From CAZVXI01 sp964631295 (GTDB lineage: Bacteria; Planctomycetota; Phycisphaerae; Phycisphaerales; SM1A02), in the NCBI GenBank assembly GCA_964631295.1, contig CAZVXI010000006.1, positions 1 through 39,123 of the forward strand: 39,123 nucleotides of DNA. The letters are read 5' to 3'. Shown here piece by piece: positions 25,115 through 33,967 of the stretch. The position numbers and the translations under genes were made by a program. How positions within the stretch are numbered: the stretch's first letter is position 1; each line of letters begins with the position of its first letter. The notes under the pieces were generated by a model. That model did no database searches, was not told the DNA's origin, and saw nothing but the letters and a program-made list of their open reading frames with translations.

Positions 25115-28114
25115 TTATTCCTCCGATTGTTCCACATACTCGAACCCGAACTCTTTGCCCTTGTCTACCGCAGGAATTCCCTCTGCGAGCCATACTGGCG
25201 CGGGAGCATCCATCAGGTAGTGGTCGAAGAACTGCTGCATGCGCTTCGCCCAGTCGAGTTGGTTCTCATCGCGACGCAGGCCGTGAGCTTCGCCGTTGTA
25301 GTTGAGCATCCACACCGGCTTGTTCAACCGGCGCATCGCCACAAACATCTCGATCCCCTGATACCAGGGCACAGCCCCGTCTTCATCGTTGTGCAACATA
25401 AGCAGCGGTGTTTCCACCTGGTCTGCGAAGAACACTGGTGAGTTCTCCAGATACAGATCGCGCGCTTCCCACAGGGTGCCACCGATGCGACTCTGTGTCT
25501 TTTCATACTGGAACATCCGGCTCAGGCCACTCGCCCAGCGGATGCCGCCGTACGCGCTTGTCATGTTCGTAACAGGCGCGCCTGCCTCAGCACAGGCAAA
25601 CATATTTGTGCGAGTGACAAGGTGTGCAATCTGATATCCACCCCAGCTATGGCCCTGCACACCGATCCGCTCGGAATCAACAAAGCCCATATCCACAACG
25701 GTCTGGATACCCGGGAGGACAGCATTTTCGGCGCTCTGTCCGGGGTAGCCTGCCTCGTAAGGGATATCCGGCACAAACAGCACGTACCCGCGACTCACAT
25801 AGAAACTGAAGTTGATTGACGAACTGCCAGCTGCTGGCGTGTTGTACCGATGCAAACGATCTGAACTTCGCTCGTAAAAATACACCATCATCGGATACTT
25901 GTGATTTGGATCAAAATTATCCGGCTTGTAGAGAATGCCCTGCAACGGGTCACCTTCAGTGGTTTCATAGTCGACGAGTTCCGCGGTCCCCCAGAGGTAG
26001 TCGCGCTGCTGTGGGTTTGCTTCTGTCAAGCGTGTCAAGTGATCAAACTCAAGTGTCGTCATCCACAAATCCGGGTAGCGGCGGAACGTTTCGCGCGTGA
26101 GGAGCACAGTGTCACCCTGCTGCGCCTTCTGGAGGATCCCAATGTTTTCGTTGAGCATGATCAGGTGCGTGACCGCGCCATCGGTGAGGTTCAGTGTCGC
26201 GTAGCCGGAGGCCTTGGTATTTTCATTGAAAACTGACAGCATGATCGTGCCATCAGGTGCAATGGATCGCTCTTCACGATCAAGACGCTGATAGCGATAG
26301 CGCGTCTTGTTCGTTCTACCTGCACCTTTGGTCAGGCAACGCGGAAGTTCATTGCCCGTCGGATCAATCTGCCAGATATCGAATCGATCGTACAGAAGAA
26401 GTGCCGCATCATCGTCGATCCAGCCAGGCCCTCCGTAAGAACGGGGCGGTGATGGTGTATCATGCAGTTCATTGGCAAGTGAAGTTGGTATGTCAGCAGA
26501 AACGTCCACCGGCACGAGGTCAGTCGTCGACATCACCGTGTGTGTCTCAGATTCAGGATCCCAGTGAGAGATGTAGGTGCCATCAGGTGAGAGGCTCGCC
26601 CGGCCGCGCGACTTCTCAAATATCAATATCGCCTCACCGGTATTCAGATCAACCAGATATGAATCACTGAAGCCCGGCGATTCCCAAGATCGCGAAGTGT
26701 CATACTTTTGCGAGTTGCTTCCAATGGCGATATCAGCGCGCGAGCGCGAATCAATGAAGACATCAGGAATGTCTTCACGCGCGACTTGAACAATAGTCTT
26801 GTCTGCAATGCCATACACGGCGGTATAGTCGCGTCGCCGCTCACGTTCCGCCTGAATCAGTTGCTGCGGCTGGAGTTGCGGGTCTTTCCAATGCCAGATG
26901 TCAAGCCGTGGTGTCGGATCAAGTGCTTCGGCCTTGCGCTCTGCTTCGAGTTCCTTGCGTGTCTTGCCCGCATCGTCTGGCCTGGGTTGCGTGGCGAAGA
27001 TCAGTCGCCGGCCATCTTCCGTGAAGCGTACGCCTGATGATGCAATCCACCATGATTCCGGGATGTTCTGTGATTGCTCGTCCGCGATTTTCTCCGCAGC
27101 CTCATCGCCCTGCTTCCAGAGGTAGATTGACATGCTCGGGCGGACGGGGCCGTAATTGTCGCGGTCTGTCAGGAACGCGAGCATCGACTGGTCATCGCTG
27201 AATGCAAGACGCTCGTATTTGCCGCGCCCGGAGATGATCTGCGTGAGTGAGCCGTCGGCGAGATCAATGATGTGTACGCCATCATCTTCGGCATCCGTTG
27301 CAGATGTTGCGATCGCAAGCAGCGCGCCGTGCTTGCTGAACGCACTCGACGAGACATCGGGGAAGTGACGCTCGATTCCGGTCTCGAGATTCCGAAGCAC
27401 GAGCACACGGCCGTTGTTCTTCTCAGGTTCATCGGAACGCTGGCCTCGCTTGCGTGTGGGCTCACCTGCCTGCTCACCCGTTTCAGTTGTTGTTCGTGCG
27501 GTCGGTTGCTCTGGCTTTGCTGCTGATGCAGGAACAAGACCATGTTCCGTGACGGTGTAGTGTTCTTTGAGCGTTGCTTTGCCGGCTCGCGCGGTGTCGC
27601 TCTCAGCGCCGCGCGTGAGCGTGTATGTCATCCAACCGCCCGCTTCTTCTGGAAGGTCAAATGACCGGACGTTTGGGATCGTGACAGTCCGGCCTGTCGC
27701 GAGATCAAGAACGGCAAGGGCTGGTTGCGGAAGAGCATCCCCGCGGGCACCTTCCGCGCGCAGTTCACGCATGCGAGCCGGATCGGGGTTGATGAGGTAG
27801 ATCGCATGCGTGCTGTCGTAGGTGAATGTGAGCCGAGATCCATTCTCGACGTCGTACAGCGTGTCGCTGCTGGAGTCGCGAATGAACAGCGTTGATGCAT
27901 CATCGCTGCCGCGAATTGTGTATGCGATCCACGATCCATCTTCGCTGAGTGTTGGGCGGCTGACTGAGTTCCACTTGTCATAATCGTCGTGGTCGAGTGC
28001 CTTCCGGCCAAGAGCGTCCTGTGCGGGCGCGCCGGATGTCGCCAGGGCGACGGTTACAACGGCGAACAGCGCAAGAAGTGTCGTGCGAGAGCGAAGATCG
28101 AGCATCCGGTTCAT
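25115..28114 (-). CDS. Secreted S9 family serine peptidase (DPP-like), large
   Basis: A 999-residue exported peptidase. The ATG at 28114 gives MNRMLDLRSRTTLLALFAVV..., a signal peptide ending near GAPAQDA; the ORF upstream of this (to 28234) lacks signal character. A long beta-propeller half with 'DDGVHIIDLADGSL'-like blades is followed by the alpha/beta-hydrolase. Triad residues are Ser823 in GHSWGGYQ, Asp912 in NDEDGAVP and His944 in GEAHGL. A low-complexity insert rich in Thr/Glu/Arg/Gln sits at about residues 225-255. The C-terminus runs 55 residues past the catalytic His. It is divergent from the UnbV-type lipoprotein. It shares its family with the peptidase at 12764 but is only distantly related, so these are separate acquisitions or old paralogues. 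Confidence 0.9.
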   Translation of the reverse strand: MNRMLDLRSRTTLLALFAVVTVALATSGAPAQDALGRKALDHDDYDKWNSVSRPTLSEDGSWIAYTIRGSDDASTLFIRDSSSDTLYDVENGSRLTFTYDSTHAIYLINPDPARMRELRAEGARGDALPQPALAVLDLATGRTVTIPNVRSFDLPEEAGGWMTYTLTRGAESDTARAGKATLKEHYTVTEHGLVPASAAKPEQPTARTTTETGEQAGEPTRKRGQRSDEPEKNNGRVLVLRNLETGIERHFPDVSSSAFSKHGALLAIATSATDAEDDGVHIIDLADGSLTQIISGRGKYERLAFSDDQSMLAFLTDRDNYGPVRPSMSIYLWKQGDEAAEKIADEQSQNIPESWWIASSGVRFTEDGRRLIFATQPRPDDAGKTRKELEAERKAEALDPTPRLDIWHWKDPQLQPQQLIQAERERRRDYTAVYGIADKTIVQVAREDIPDVFIDSRSRADIAIGSNSQKYDTSRSWESPGFSDSYLVDLNTGEAILIFEKSRGRASLSPDGTYISHWDPESETHTVMSTTDLVPVDVSADIPTSLANELHDTPSPPRSYGGPGWIDDDAALLLYDRFDIWQIDPTGNELPRCLTKGAGRTNKTRYRYQRLDREERSIAPDGTIMLSVFNENTKASGYATLNLTDGAVTHLIMLNENIGILQKAQQGDTVLLTRETFRRYPDLWMTTLEFDHLTRLTEANPQQRDYLWGTAELVDYETTEGDPLQGILYKPDNFDPNHKYPMMVYFYERSSDRLHRYNTPAAGSSSINFSFYVSRGYVLFVPDIPYEAGYPGQSAENAVLPGIQTVVDMGFVDSERIGVQGHSWGGYQIAHLVTRTNMFACAEAGAPVTNMTSAYGGIRWASGLSRMFQYEKTQSRIGGTLWEARDLYLENSPVFFADQVETPLLMLHNDEDGAVPWYQGIEMFVAMRRLNKPVWMLNYNGEAHGLRRDENQLDWAKRMQQFFDHYLMDAPAPVWLAEGIPAVDKGKEFGFEYVEQSEE

Positions 28115-28451
28115 CTTTCTGGTCCCATCCAATTTGGTGTGTGGCTTTGGCGAGCATCGCCGGGCTTCATCAGGTCTATCCAACATACCCGCCTCGGTTG
28201 CGGGGACAGATGAGAAAAGTGTGTTCCACGCCAAGGTAGATCATGTGTCACCGATGTGGGACTTGCTGCAACGTGACGAACATGGCCGAATGGCACTTTG
28301 CGCAGTTTGAACTTGTCGTATAATCGCCACTGGCTGGTCATATCTCACCGAGCGCGATTCTGCGTTGCTGACTCCGCGGTATGGAAAAGACTCATGGAGG
28401 CAACGCGTTCCGCGCTTGGTTCTGGTTCTTGTCCTGTGTGGGAGCGACAAG
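28115..28451. promoter_or_regulatory. Divergent promoter region with a perfect -10
   Basis: This 337-nt gap lies between two divergent starts. On the plus strand TATAAT occurs at 28319-28324, a perfect -10, with only a weak -35 (TTTGCG at 28297-28302, 16-nt spacer). The predicted leader to the ATG at 28452 is about 120 nt; I see no known riboswitch in it. The leftward promoter for the peptidase is not clear. Apart from this no gene is apparent; small ORFs here have no coding look. Confidence 0.5.
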
Positions 28452-30806
28452 ATGCTTCATTGCATGCGCGGTGTGTCGGTTGTTTCTCTGATTCTCGGAT
28501 CTGTCTGCTTGGCCGGTCTGGCGGGCTGCGGCAGCGGGGGGCCCGATGCAGCCTCAGGCGGCACAAGCGAGGCAGTGCAGGCATCGGCGGAGCGGCCGTT
28601 CCAGATTGTCATGGCCGACGCGAGGGAACTCGAAAAGCAGCGCGATCAACTTGATCAGACGGTGTGGAAGACCGAGGTTCTGGCCCAGCGCTACGAGCAG
28701 TGGTTCACGAATCTGTGGGACACGCTGCTTGTCGCCGATGACACATGGGCTGTGCTGCAGGGTGCGAAGTACAACACACTTTCCATCCCACCGTTTGCTG
28801 AGCCAATCATACATCAATGGAACATCACTGAACAGCTTGCAACCACCGGCGGCGAGCCACTGACCAACGCGCAGGCTGTGGCAGCGATGAAAGCGCTTCA
28901 AGAGCAGGGGTATGTGGTTGTTGAAACAGAGTGGCATCATGCTGAGTTCAATATCAACGATGCCGGTGATGCGCACTCTGTTGTCACTTTCCTGCTGCAT
29001 GTTGTGAACGATGAGACTGCTGAGCGAATCGCGATCAAGGGGAAGGTGGAAGTCGACTGGCTCAAGCCTGAAAGCGATATTGCGGTGCCTCAACCCGGAG
29101 CGATTCGTGCTCGTGACATGCGCATGCTTGCACGGACCGGCGAGCCTGTGTTCCGCGAGATCGCAACAGTGCGCAACAGCGAGACAACGAGCACTCGCGC
29201 AGAGATCGGTCCCATCCTCGCGCACGATATGAACCATGATGGATCCACCGATCTTGTTCTTGTCGGTGCCAATGAGATCATGTGGAACGATGGCAACGGA
29301 AACTTCCGTGTCGAGCAGTTGTCAGACTGGATCCCGCCGGATGCGGGTGCAGCAGTGCTCGCCGACTTCACGGGGAATGGTGAAGTGGACATGCTCATCG
29401 GCGCCCGCCGAAACGGCTTTTTCATGTTTCCTGCAACAGGTCCGGGAACCTTTGACACTTCTGTACCGTCGTACATGACGATCCCGCTGGATCATCCGTT
29501 TGTACTCACCGCCGGCGATGTGGATGGCGATGGCGACATGGATGCCTGGCTTGGGCAATATCGCATGCCGTACTCCGGCGGCGAGATGCCAACGCCATAT
29601 TATGACGCGAATGACGGTTATCCCGCATATCTGCTTATCAATGATGGCACCGGAAAGTTTACAGATGGCACGGAACAAGCGGGTCTCGTGTCAAAGCGAT
29701 TCCGTCGGACATACAGCGGTTCGCTTGTTGATGTGGACGGCGATGTCGATCTTGATCTTGTTGTCATGAGCGACTTCGCCGGCATCGACATCTATCACAA
29801 CGATGGCTCAGGGAACTTTACCGATATGACGTCCGGCGTGTTGCCAGGCACGAGCAACAACTTCGGGATGGGGCATGCATTTGCAGATTTCAATCGCGAT
29901 GGTGTACTTGACTTCTTCACGGCAGGGATGAGTTCAACAACGGCACGGCGACTGGACAAGATGGAAGCCGGCCGGTTCGATCACACAGACATTCAGGCGA
30001 TGCGTGCTGTCATGGGTTATGGCAATCGCATGTATCTTGGTGATGGCGAGGGCAGTTATACCCTGCCGGACTTCAACGATACCGTCGCGCGAACGGGCTG
30101 GTCGTGGGGGACGAGTGCTGCCGATTTCGACAATGATGGCCATGATGACATCTACATCGCCAATGGGCATGCGTCCGGAGAATCAACCAAGGATTACTGC
30201 ACGACGTTCTGGCGGCACGATATCTACGAATGTGATGATGATACTTCTGCAGAAGCAAGAGATGTTATCTTCCAAAGCACGCGCACGCCGATCAGTCAGG
30301 GATTGGAGTCATGGAATGGCTATGAACATAACAATCTCCTGCTGAACTTCGGGGACGAGCGAGGCTTCATGAATGTTGCGTTTCTGTTTGGGGCTGCATT
30401 CGAGTATGATTCGCGTCAAGTGATCGCGAGCGACTTGAATAACGATGGCAGAGCTGATCTCGTCGTGATGGAGATGACGGTCAAGCCGCACACGCGGACA
30501 CTGCATATCTATCAGAACGCGTTGCCCACGCCGCATGACTGGATCGGCGTCCGCCTCGCGCGCGTGCCTGATCGTCCGGAGCCGATTGGCTCGACGATTC
30601 GACTCACACTGACCGATGGCACCGTGATCACGCGGGCATTTGTGAGTGGTGATTCCAATCTGTGTCAGCATCCGCTTGTTCACACGTTCGGCCTTGGTGA
30701 TAACGGAGCAGTTGAACGAGTAGAAATCACATGGCCCGATGGATCTACGACGGCGATCGACGAGCCGGAATCGAACAGATACCACACGATCACGCCAGGC
30801 GGGTAA
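28452..30806 (+). CDS. FG-GAP/VCBS-repeat lipoprotein with UnbV (ASPIC) domain
   Basis: A 784-residue exported lipoprotein. From ATG 28452 (GGAG 7 nt before) the signal peptide runs to LAGLAGC, a clear lipobox. A helical, coiled-looking region (residues about 50-200) precedes a beta-propeller of calcium-binding-like repeats: NHDGSTDLVLVG, GDVDGDGDMDAWLG, VDVDGDVDLDLVVM, ADFNRDGVLDFFTA, ADFDNDGHDDIYIA and SDLNNDGRADLVVM. The end (about 700-784) is an ASPIC/UnbV domain: RPEPIGSTIRLTLTDGT and HTFGLGDNGAVERVEITWPDG. The family is common in planctomycetes and verrucomicrobia and is thought to bind carbohydrate or act on the surface; the catalytic role is unproven. Confidence 0.88.
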   Translation: MLHCMRGVSVVSLILGSVCLAGLAGCGSGGPDAASGGTSEAVQASAERPFQIVMADARELEKQRDQLDQTVWKTEVLAQRYEQWFTNLWDTLLVADDTWAVLQGAKYNTLSIPPFAEPIIHQWNITEQLATTGGEPLTNAQAVAAMKALQEQGYVVVETEWHHAEFNINDAGDAHSVVTFLLHVVNDETAERIAIKGKVEVDWLKPESDIAVPQPGAIRARDMRMLARTGEPVFREIATVRNSETTSTRAEIGPILAHDMNHDGSTDLVLVGANEIMWNDGNGNFRVEQLSDWIPPDAGAAVLADFTGNGEVDMLIGARRNGFFMFPATGPGTFDTSVPSYMTIPLDHPFVLTAGDVDGDGDMDAWLGQYRMPYSGGEMPTPYYDANDGYPAYLLINDGTGKFTDGTEQAGLVSKRFRRTYSGSLVDVDGDVDLDLVVMSDFAGIDIYHNDGSGNFTDMTSGVLPGTSNNFGMGHAFADFNRDGVLDFFTAGMSSTTARRLDKMEAGRFDHTDIQAMRAVMGYGNRMYLGDGEGSYTLPDFNDTVARTGWSWGTSAADFDNDGHDDIYIANGHASGESTKDYCTTFWRHDIYECDDDTSAEARDVIFQSTRTPISQGLESWNGYEHNNLLLNFGDERGFMNVAFLFGAAFEYDSRQVIASDLNNDGRADLVVMEMTVKPHTRTLHIYQNALPTPHDWIGVRLARVPDRPEPIGSTIRLTLTDGTVITRAFVSGDSNLCQHPLVHTFGLGDNGAVERVEITWPDGSTTAIDEPESNRYHTITPGG

Positions 30807-30869
30807 TGCCGGTTGCGGTGTGGCGCATTGCGCGATCGTGGCGATTGCGTGCGCGGATGAAGAGTCAAA

Positions 30870-32120
30870 TCACTCCAACACGTGCCACTCGATCGGTTTC
30901 GTACAGTCGAGGAGCGGCAGGGCCACACCCTGTTGCATCGCTTCAACATATTTCTGGACGGCGCCTGTGTTGAAGATAACGATGCGTTCGTCGTGGCCAA
31001 TGTCGCCAGCTTCGATGCGTTGCTGCAATACGTCTACGCATGCGGCCGCTTCCGGACAGAGCGCGATACCTTCCAGCGCGTTCACGTTTGCCATCCACTC
31101 GAGCAGATGTTCCTCGGGCGCTGCGCATGCCATGCCGCCCGACTCGCGGACGGCATCGAGAATCATGAAGTCCCCGACAGCCACCGGTACACGCAACCCG
31201 CTTGCGATCGTGTGCGGATCATCGGGCTTTGTTGCGAAGCGCTCCCCCGCATCGAACGCGATAGAGACAGGTGAGCAGCCGGTCGATTGACAACTGAACA
31301 GTCGTGGCTTCACATCGCTGTCGAGCCAGTCGATGGCATCAAGCTCGTTGAAGGCCTTCCACATCCCGATGAGCCCTGTTCCGCCGCCCGTTGGATACAT
31401 GACAACATCCGGCAGTTGCCAGGCGAACTGTTCGGCAAGTTCGAGGCCCATCGTCTTTTTGCCTTCGATGCGATATGGCTCTTTGAGCGTACTGAGATCA
31501 AACCAGCCCATCGCCTCGCTGCCTTCGCCGACGATTCGGCCGCAGTCGTTGATGAGTCCGTTCACGAGATATGCGTGTGCGCCGTAGAGTGCTGCTTCGA
31601 GTTGATTGACGATTGGTGTATCTTCAGGCATGAACGCATGGCATTGCATGCCGGCCCGTGCTGCGTATGCCGCCATCGCGCCTCCGGCGTTGCCGGCGGT
31701 TGGTGCTGCAACGTGCTCCACGCCGAGCGCTTTGGCCATTGTGATTGCCATCGCCATGCCGCGTGCTTTGAATGATCCGGTGGGCAGCCGCGACTCATCT
31801 TTGATCCACAGATGCCGAATGCCGAGGTGCTGCGCGAGCCGCGGGCACTCGATGATCGGTGTCACCGTTTCTTCAAGCGAGATAATCGGAGCGTCGGTTG
31901 GCACCGGCAGAAGCTCCCGGTACCGCCACATTGTCTGCGGTCGATCGGTCAGTACATCTCGATGCCACGCGTCGCGCAGCGCATCAAGATCGTATCGCAC
32001 CCAGAGCGGTCGACCTTCGTGCACTGTTTGCAGTGTATTGGCCGGGTAGTGAGTGCCATCGATGGCAGCCTCAAGATGCGTAACAAAGCATGCAGACGTT
32101 GTGATGCCGGGCGGTGTCAT
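30870..32120 (-). CDS. Threonine synthase-like PLP enzyme
   Basis: A 416-residue fold-type II PLP enzyme, cytoplasmic. The PLP lysine is K118 in LPTGSFKARG, and TAGNAGGA and PTGGGTGLIG are the phosphate-binding loops. The N-terminus has the 'RYDLDALRDAW' and 'TMWRYRELLPV' segments characteristic of the plant/archaeal-type threonine synthases. It would convert O-phosphohomoserine to threonine. Related threonine ammonia-lyase or other beta-eliminating enzymes cannot be excluded from sequence alone. ATG 32120 has no Shine-Dalgarno sequence but has TATCCT 6 nt upstream. No other threonine-pathway gene is near. It converges on the UnbV gene, 63 nt apart. Confidence 0.82.
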   Translation of the reverse strand: MTPPGITTSACFVTHLEAAIDGTHYPANTLQTVHEGRPLWVRYDLDALRDAWHRDVLTDRPQTMWRYRELLPVPTDAPIISLEETVTPIIECPRLAQHLGIRHLWIKDESRLPTGSFKARGMAMAITMAKALGVEHVAAPTAGNAGGAMAAYAARAGMQCHAFMPEDTPIVNQLEAALYGAHAYLVNGLINDCGRIVGEGSEAMGWFDLSTLKEPYRIEGKKTMGLELAEQFAWQLPDVVMYPTGGGTGLIGMWKAFNELDAIDWLDSDVKPRLFSCQSTGCSPVSIAFDAGERFATKPDDPHTIASGLRVPVAVGDFMILDAVRESGGMACAAPEEHLLEWMANVNALEGIALCPEAAACVDVLQQRIEAGDIGHDERIVIFNTGAVQKYVEAMQQGVALPLLDCTKPIEWHVLE

Positions 32121-32126
32121 GCACGG

Positions 32127-32132
32127 AGGATA
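32127..32132 (-). promoter_or_regulatory. Candidate -10 box (leaderless) for the threonine synthase-like gene
   Basis: On the minus strand TATCCT ends 6 nt before the ATG at 32120 and no Shine-Dalgarno sequence lies between. It matches four of six -10 consensus bases; no clear -35. Confidence 0.33.
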
Positions 32133-32173
32133 CCGTGTCAGTCTGATTCATGTGCGTGAGTGAAGGCCATCGC

Positions 32174-32545
32174 TCAGAAGCGCCTGAGCCCGATTTCGTA
32201 CATGACCGGCTGTGCATCTGGTGGTTCAGTGCATTGCCCGACCGGACTGGAGCCTGCATCGTCACATCGCCGGACCCATGCAACCATGACCGGATGATTG
32301 ATCTCTCGTCCCTCAGGCAGCAGTCGTAACGCAGTGCCGGTCATGCCCTGCAGTAATGGAGTCGAACTGCGAATGCGAAAGCCGGTGTCGCTCAGATCGA
32401 GAATGTGATATCGCATCGTGGTCGGCATCTCGTGATGCCAGGCGATGGTCATCTCGGCGGGAAACGGCACGCGCGGCGCACAGCGGCGGTCACCGTGGGA
32501 TGTGTCCGCTCGGGACAGCTTCGACGCGATTGCATCGTGCAGCAT
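32174..32545 (-). CDS. Single-domain PilZ protein
   Basis: A 123-residue cytoplasmic PilZ protein, a typical c-di-GMP receptor. Arg21-x3-Arg25 (RCAPR) and DLSDTG at residues 50-55 are the binding motifs. The strands 'ILDLSDTGFRIRS' and the late 'MYEIGLRRF' are as in the family. A short extension, RCDDAGSSPVGQC, lies between the last two strands. It has no output domain, so it acts through a partner. It is the second PilZ protein in the window and shares no special similarity with the PilZ-VOC fusion beyond the domain. It lies upstream of the threonine synthase-like gene on the same strand and is divergent from the sarcosine-oxidase-like gene. Confidence 0.8.
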   Translation of the reverse strand: MLHDAIASKLSRADTSHGDRRCAPRVPFPAEMTIAWHHEMPTTMRYHILDLSDTGFRIRSSTPLLQGMTGTALRLLPEGREINHPVMVAWVRRCDDAGSSPVGQCTEPPDAQPVMYEIGLRRF

Positions 32546-32661
32546 GATTCAAGCGTCGGATTCAATGTGTGTGCATCCAAGCGGTGAGTTGATCGGTTGT
32601 CGCCTGCGTGTATCGGATGCGCGGGTTGTTCGGTCTGTGCTGCGACGTCCGAATAGTCCGG

Positions 32662-32667
32662 TAGACT
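32662..32667 (+). promoter_or_regulatory. Candidate -10 box (leaderless) for the flavoenzyme gene
   Basis: TAGACT sits 7 nt before the ATG at 32675 with no Shine-Dalgarno sequence between. The gap to the divergent PilZ gene is 129 nt. -35 not recognised. Confidence 0.33.
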
Positions 32668-32674
32668 GCTCGCG

Positions 32675-33829
32675 ATGAAATACCACGATGTTGCTGTGAT
32701 TGGTTTGGGGGCGATGGGCTCAGCTGCGTGCTGGCAACTGGCAGAACGCGGTGCGGATGTCATCGGCTTTGAACAGTTCCGTATCCCGCATGATCGCGGT
32801 TCATATTCGGGGCACACACGCGCCTTTCGCCTCGCGTACTTTGAGCATCCTGATTATGTTCCGCTGCTGAAGCGCGCGTATGACGGCTGGAAAAACCTGG
32901 AACGCGTGACTGGTGAATCGATCTTCATCGAGACCGGCGGTCTTTATGTCGGCCTGCCGGATTCGCCGTTGATTGTCGGGTCGCTTGCCGCGGCGCAGGA
33001 GCATGAGATTCCGTGCGAGGCACTGACGCGCGACGATCTGTGTCAGAGATATCCACAGTTCAAGGTGCCGGAGGCGTTCGTGGGCATGTTCGAGCCGCGT
33101 GGCGGGATACTGCTCTCGGAGAAGATCGTCGAAGCATCGTGCGAGCATGCGCGAGCCTGCGGCGCGACGATTTGCGATGGTGAACGCGTACGAACCATTC
33201 AGTGGTCGGGCGATACGAGACAGATTCAGATCACGACCGATGTGCAAACGATTACTGTTGAACGAGTAATTATATGTGCGGGTGCGTGGACAACAAAGTT
33301 GCTTGGAGAGATCGGGTTGCCGTTGCGCGTCTCGCGACAGGTGCTCGGGTGGTTCACGCCGCCGGACACGCGCGCTCGGGAGATGTACGAGGCCCCGACA
33401 ATGCCGATGTGGGGCTGGGATGATCCCGATGGTGTATTTCGATACGGTTTTCCAATCATGCCCGGCCGCATGGGGATGAAGATCTCCCACCACAATCCGG
33501 GTGAAACGATCGACATCGATACGTTTGACCGAACACCGACTGATGCGGAGGGTGCCACGCTCGCCGGCTCCTTCGGGCGGGTGTTCGGCCGGTGCAGCGC
33601 GACGCGAACCATCGCATTGCACACTTGCATTTACACGAATACGCCGGATGAGCACTTCATTGTTGATACGCACCCAGCAAACGACAGCGTCATCATCGCT
33701 GCGGGTTTCAGCGGCCATGGTTTCAAATTCGCCTCTGTGATGGGGGATTTGCTCGCGGACCTCGCATTGCATGGCCGCACGGACCTGCCGATTGACTTTC
33801 TGTCGCTGAAACGATTGACCGCATCCTGA
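32675..33829 (+). CDS. Sarcosine oxidase / N-methyl amino acid oxidase family flavoenzyme
   Basis: A 384-residue FAD-dependent amine oxidase of the monomeric sarcosine oxidase/N-methyltryptophan oxidase type. The Rossmann motif GLGAMGSA starts at residue 10, and FEQFRIPHDRGSYSGHTRAF is the family signature. Cys318 in HTCIYTNTPDEHFIVD is at the position that binds FAD covalently in monomeric sarcosine oxidase, and GFSGHGFKFA near the end is the FAD-binding close. It likely demethylates a secondary amine such as sarcosine or N-methyl amino acid, giving formaldehyde and H2O2. The substrate cannot be fixed. It is monocistronic. Confidence 0.88.
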   Translation: MKYHDVAVIGLGAMGSAACWQLAERGADVIGFEQFRIPHDRGSYSGHTRAFRLAYFEHPDYVPLLKRAYDGWKNLERVTGESIFIETGGLYVGLPDSPLIVGSLAAAQEHEIPCEALTRDDLCQRYPQFKVPEAFVGMFEPRGGILLSEKIVEASCEHARACGATICDGERVRTIQWSGDTRQIQITTDVQTITVERVIICAGAWTTKLLGEIGLPLRVSRQVLGWFTPPDTRAREMYEAPTMPMWGWDDPDGVFRYGFPIMPGRMGMKISHHNPGETIDIDTFDRTPTDAEGATLAGSFGRVFGRCSATRTIALHTCIYTNTPDEHFIVDTHPANDSVIIAAGFSGHGFKFASVMGDLLADLALHGRTDLPIDFLSLKRLTAS

Positions 33830-33967
33830 CGACGCCGGGATCGGTTGATCTTGCGCGATTCCGATCATGCTGGTATGCGGATTGCTCGATGATGCGTGAA
33901 GGTGTTTCATTTGCGCGCTCGCTGTGCGTGTGAAATGCCGACCTGAACATTCGCGACGCAACAGTCG

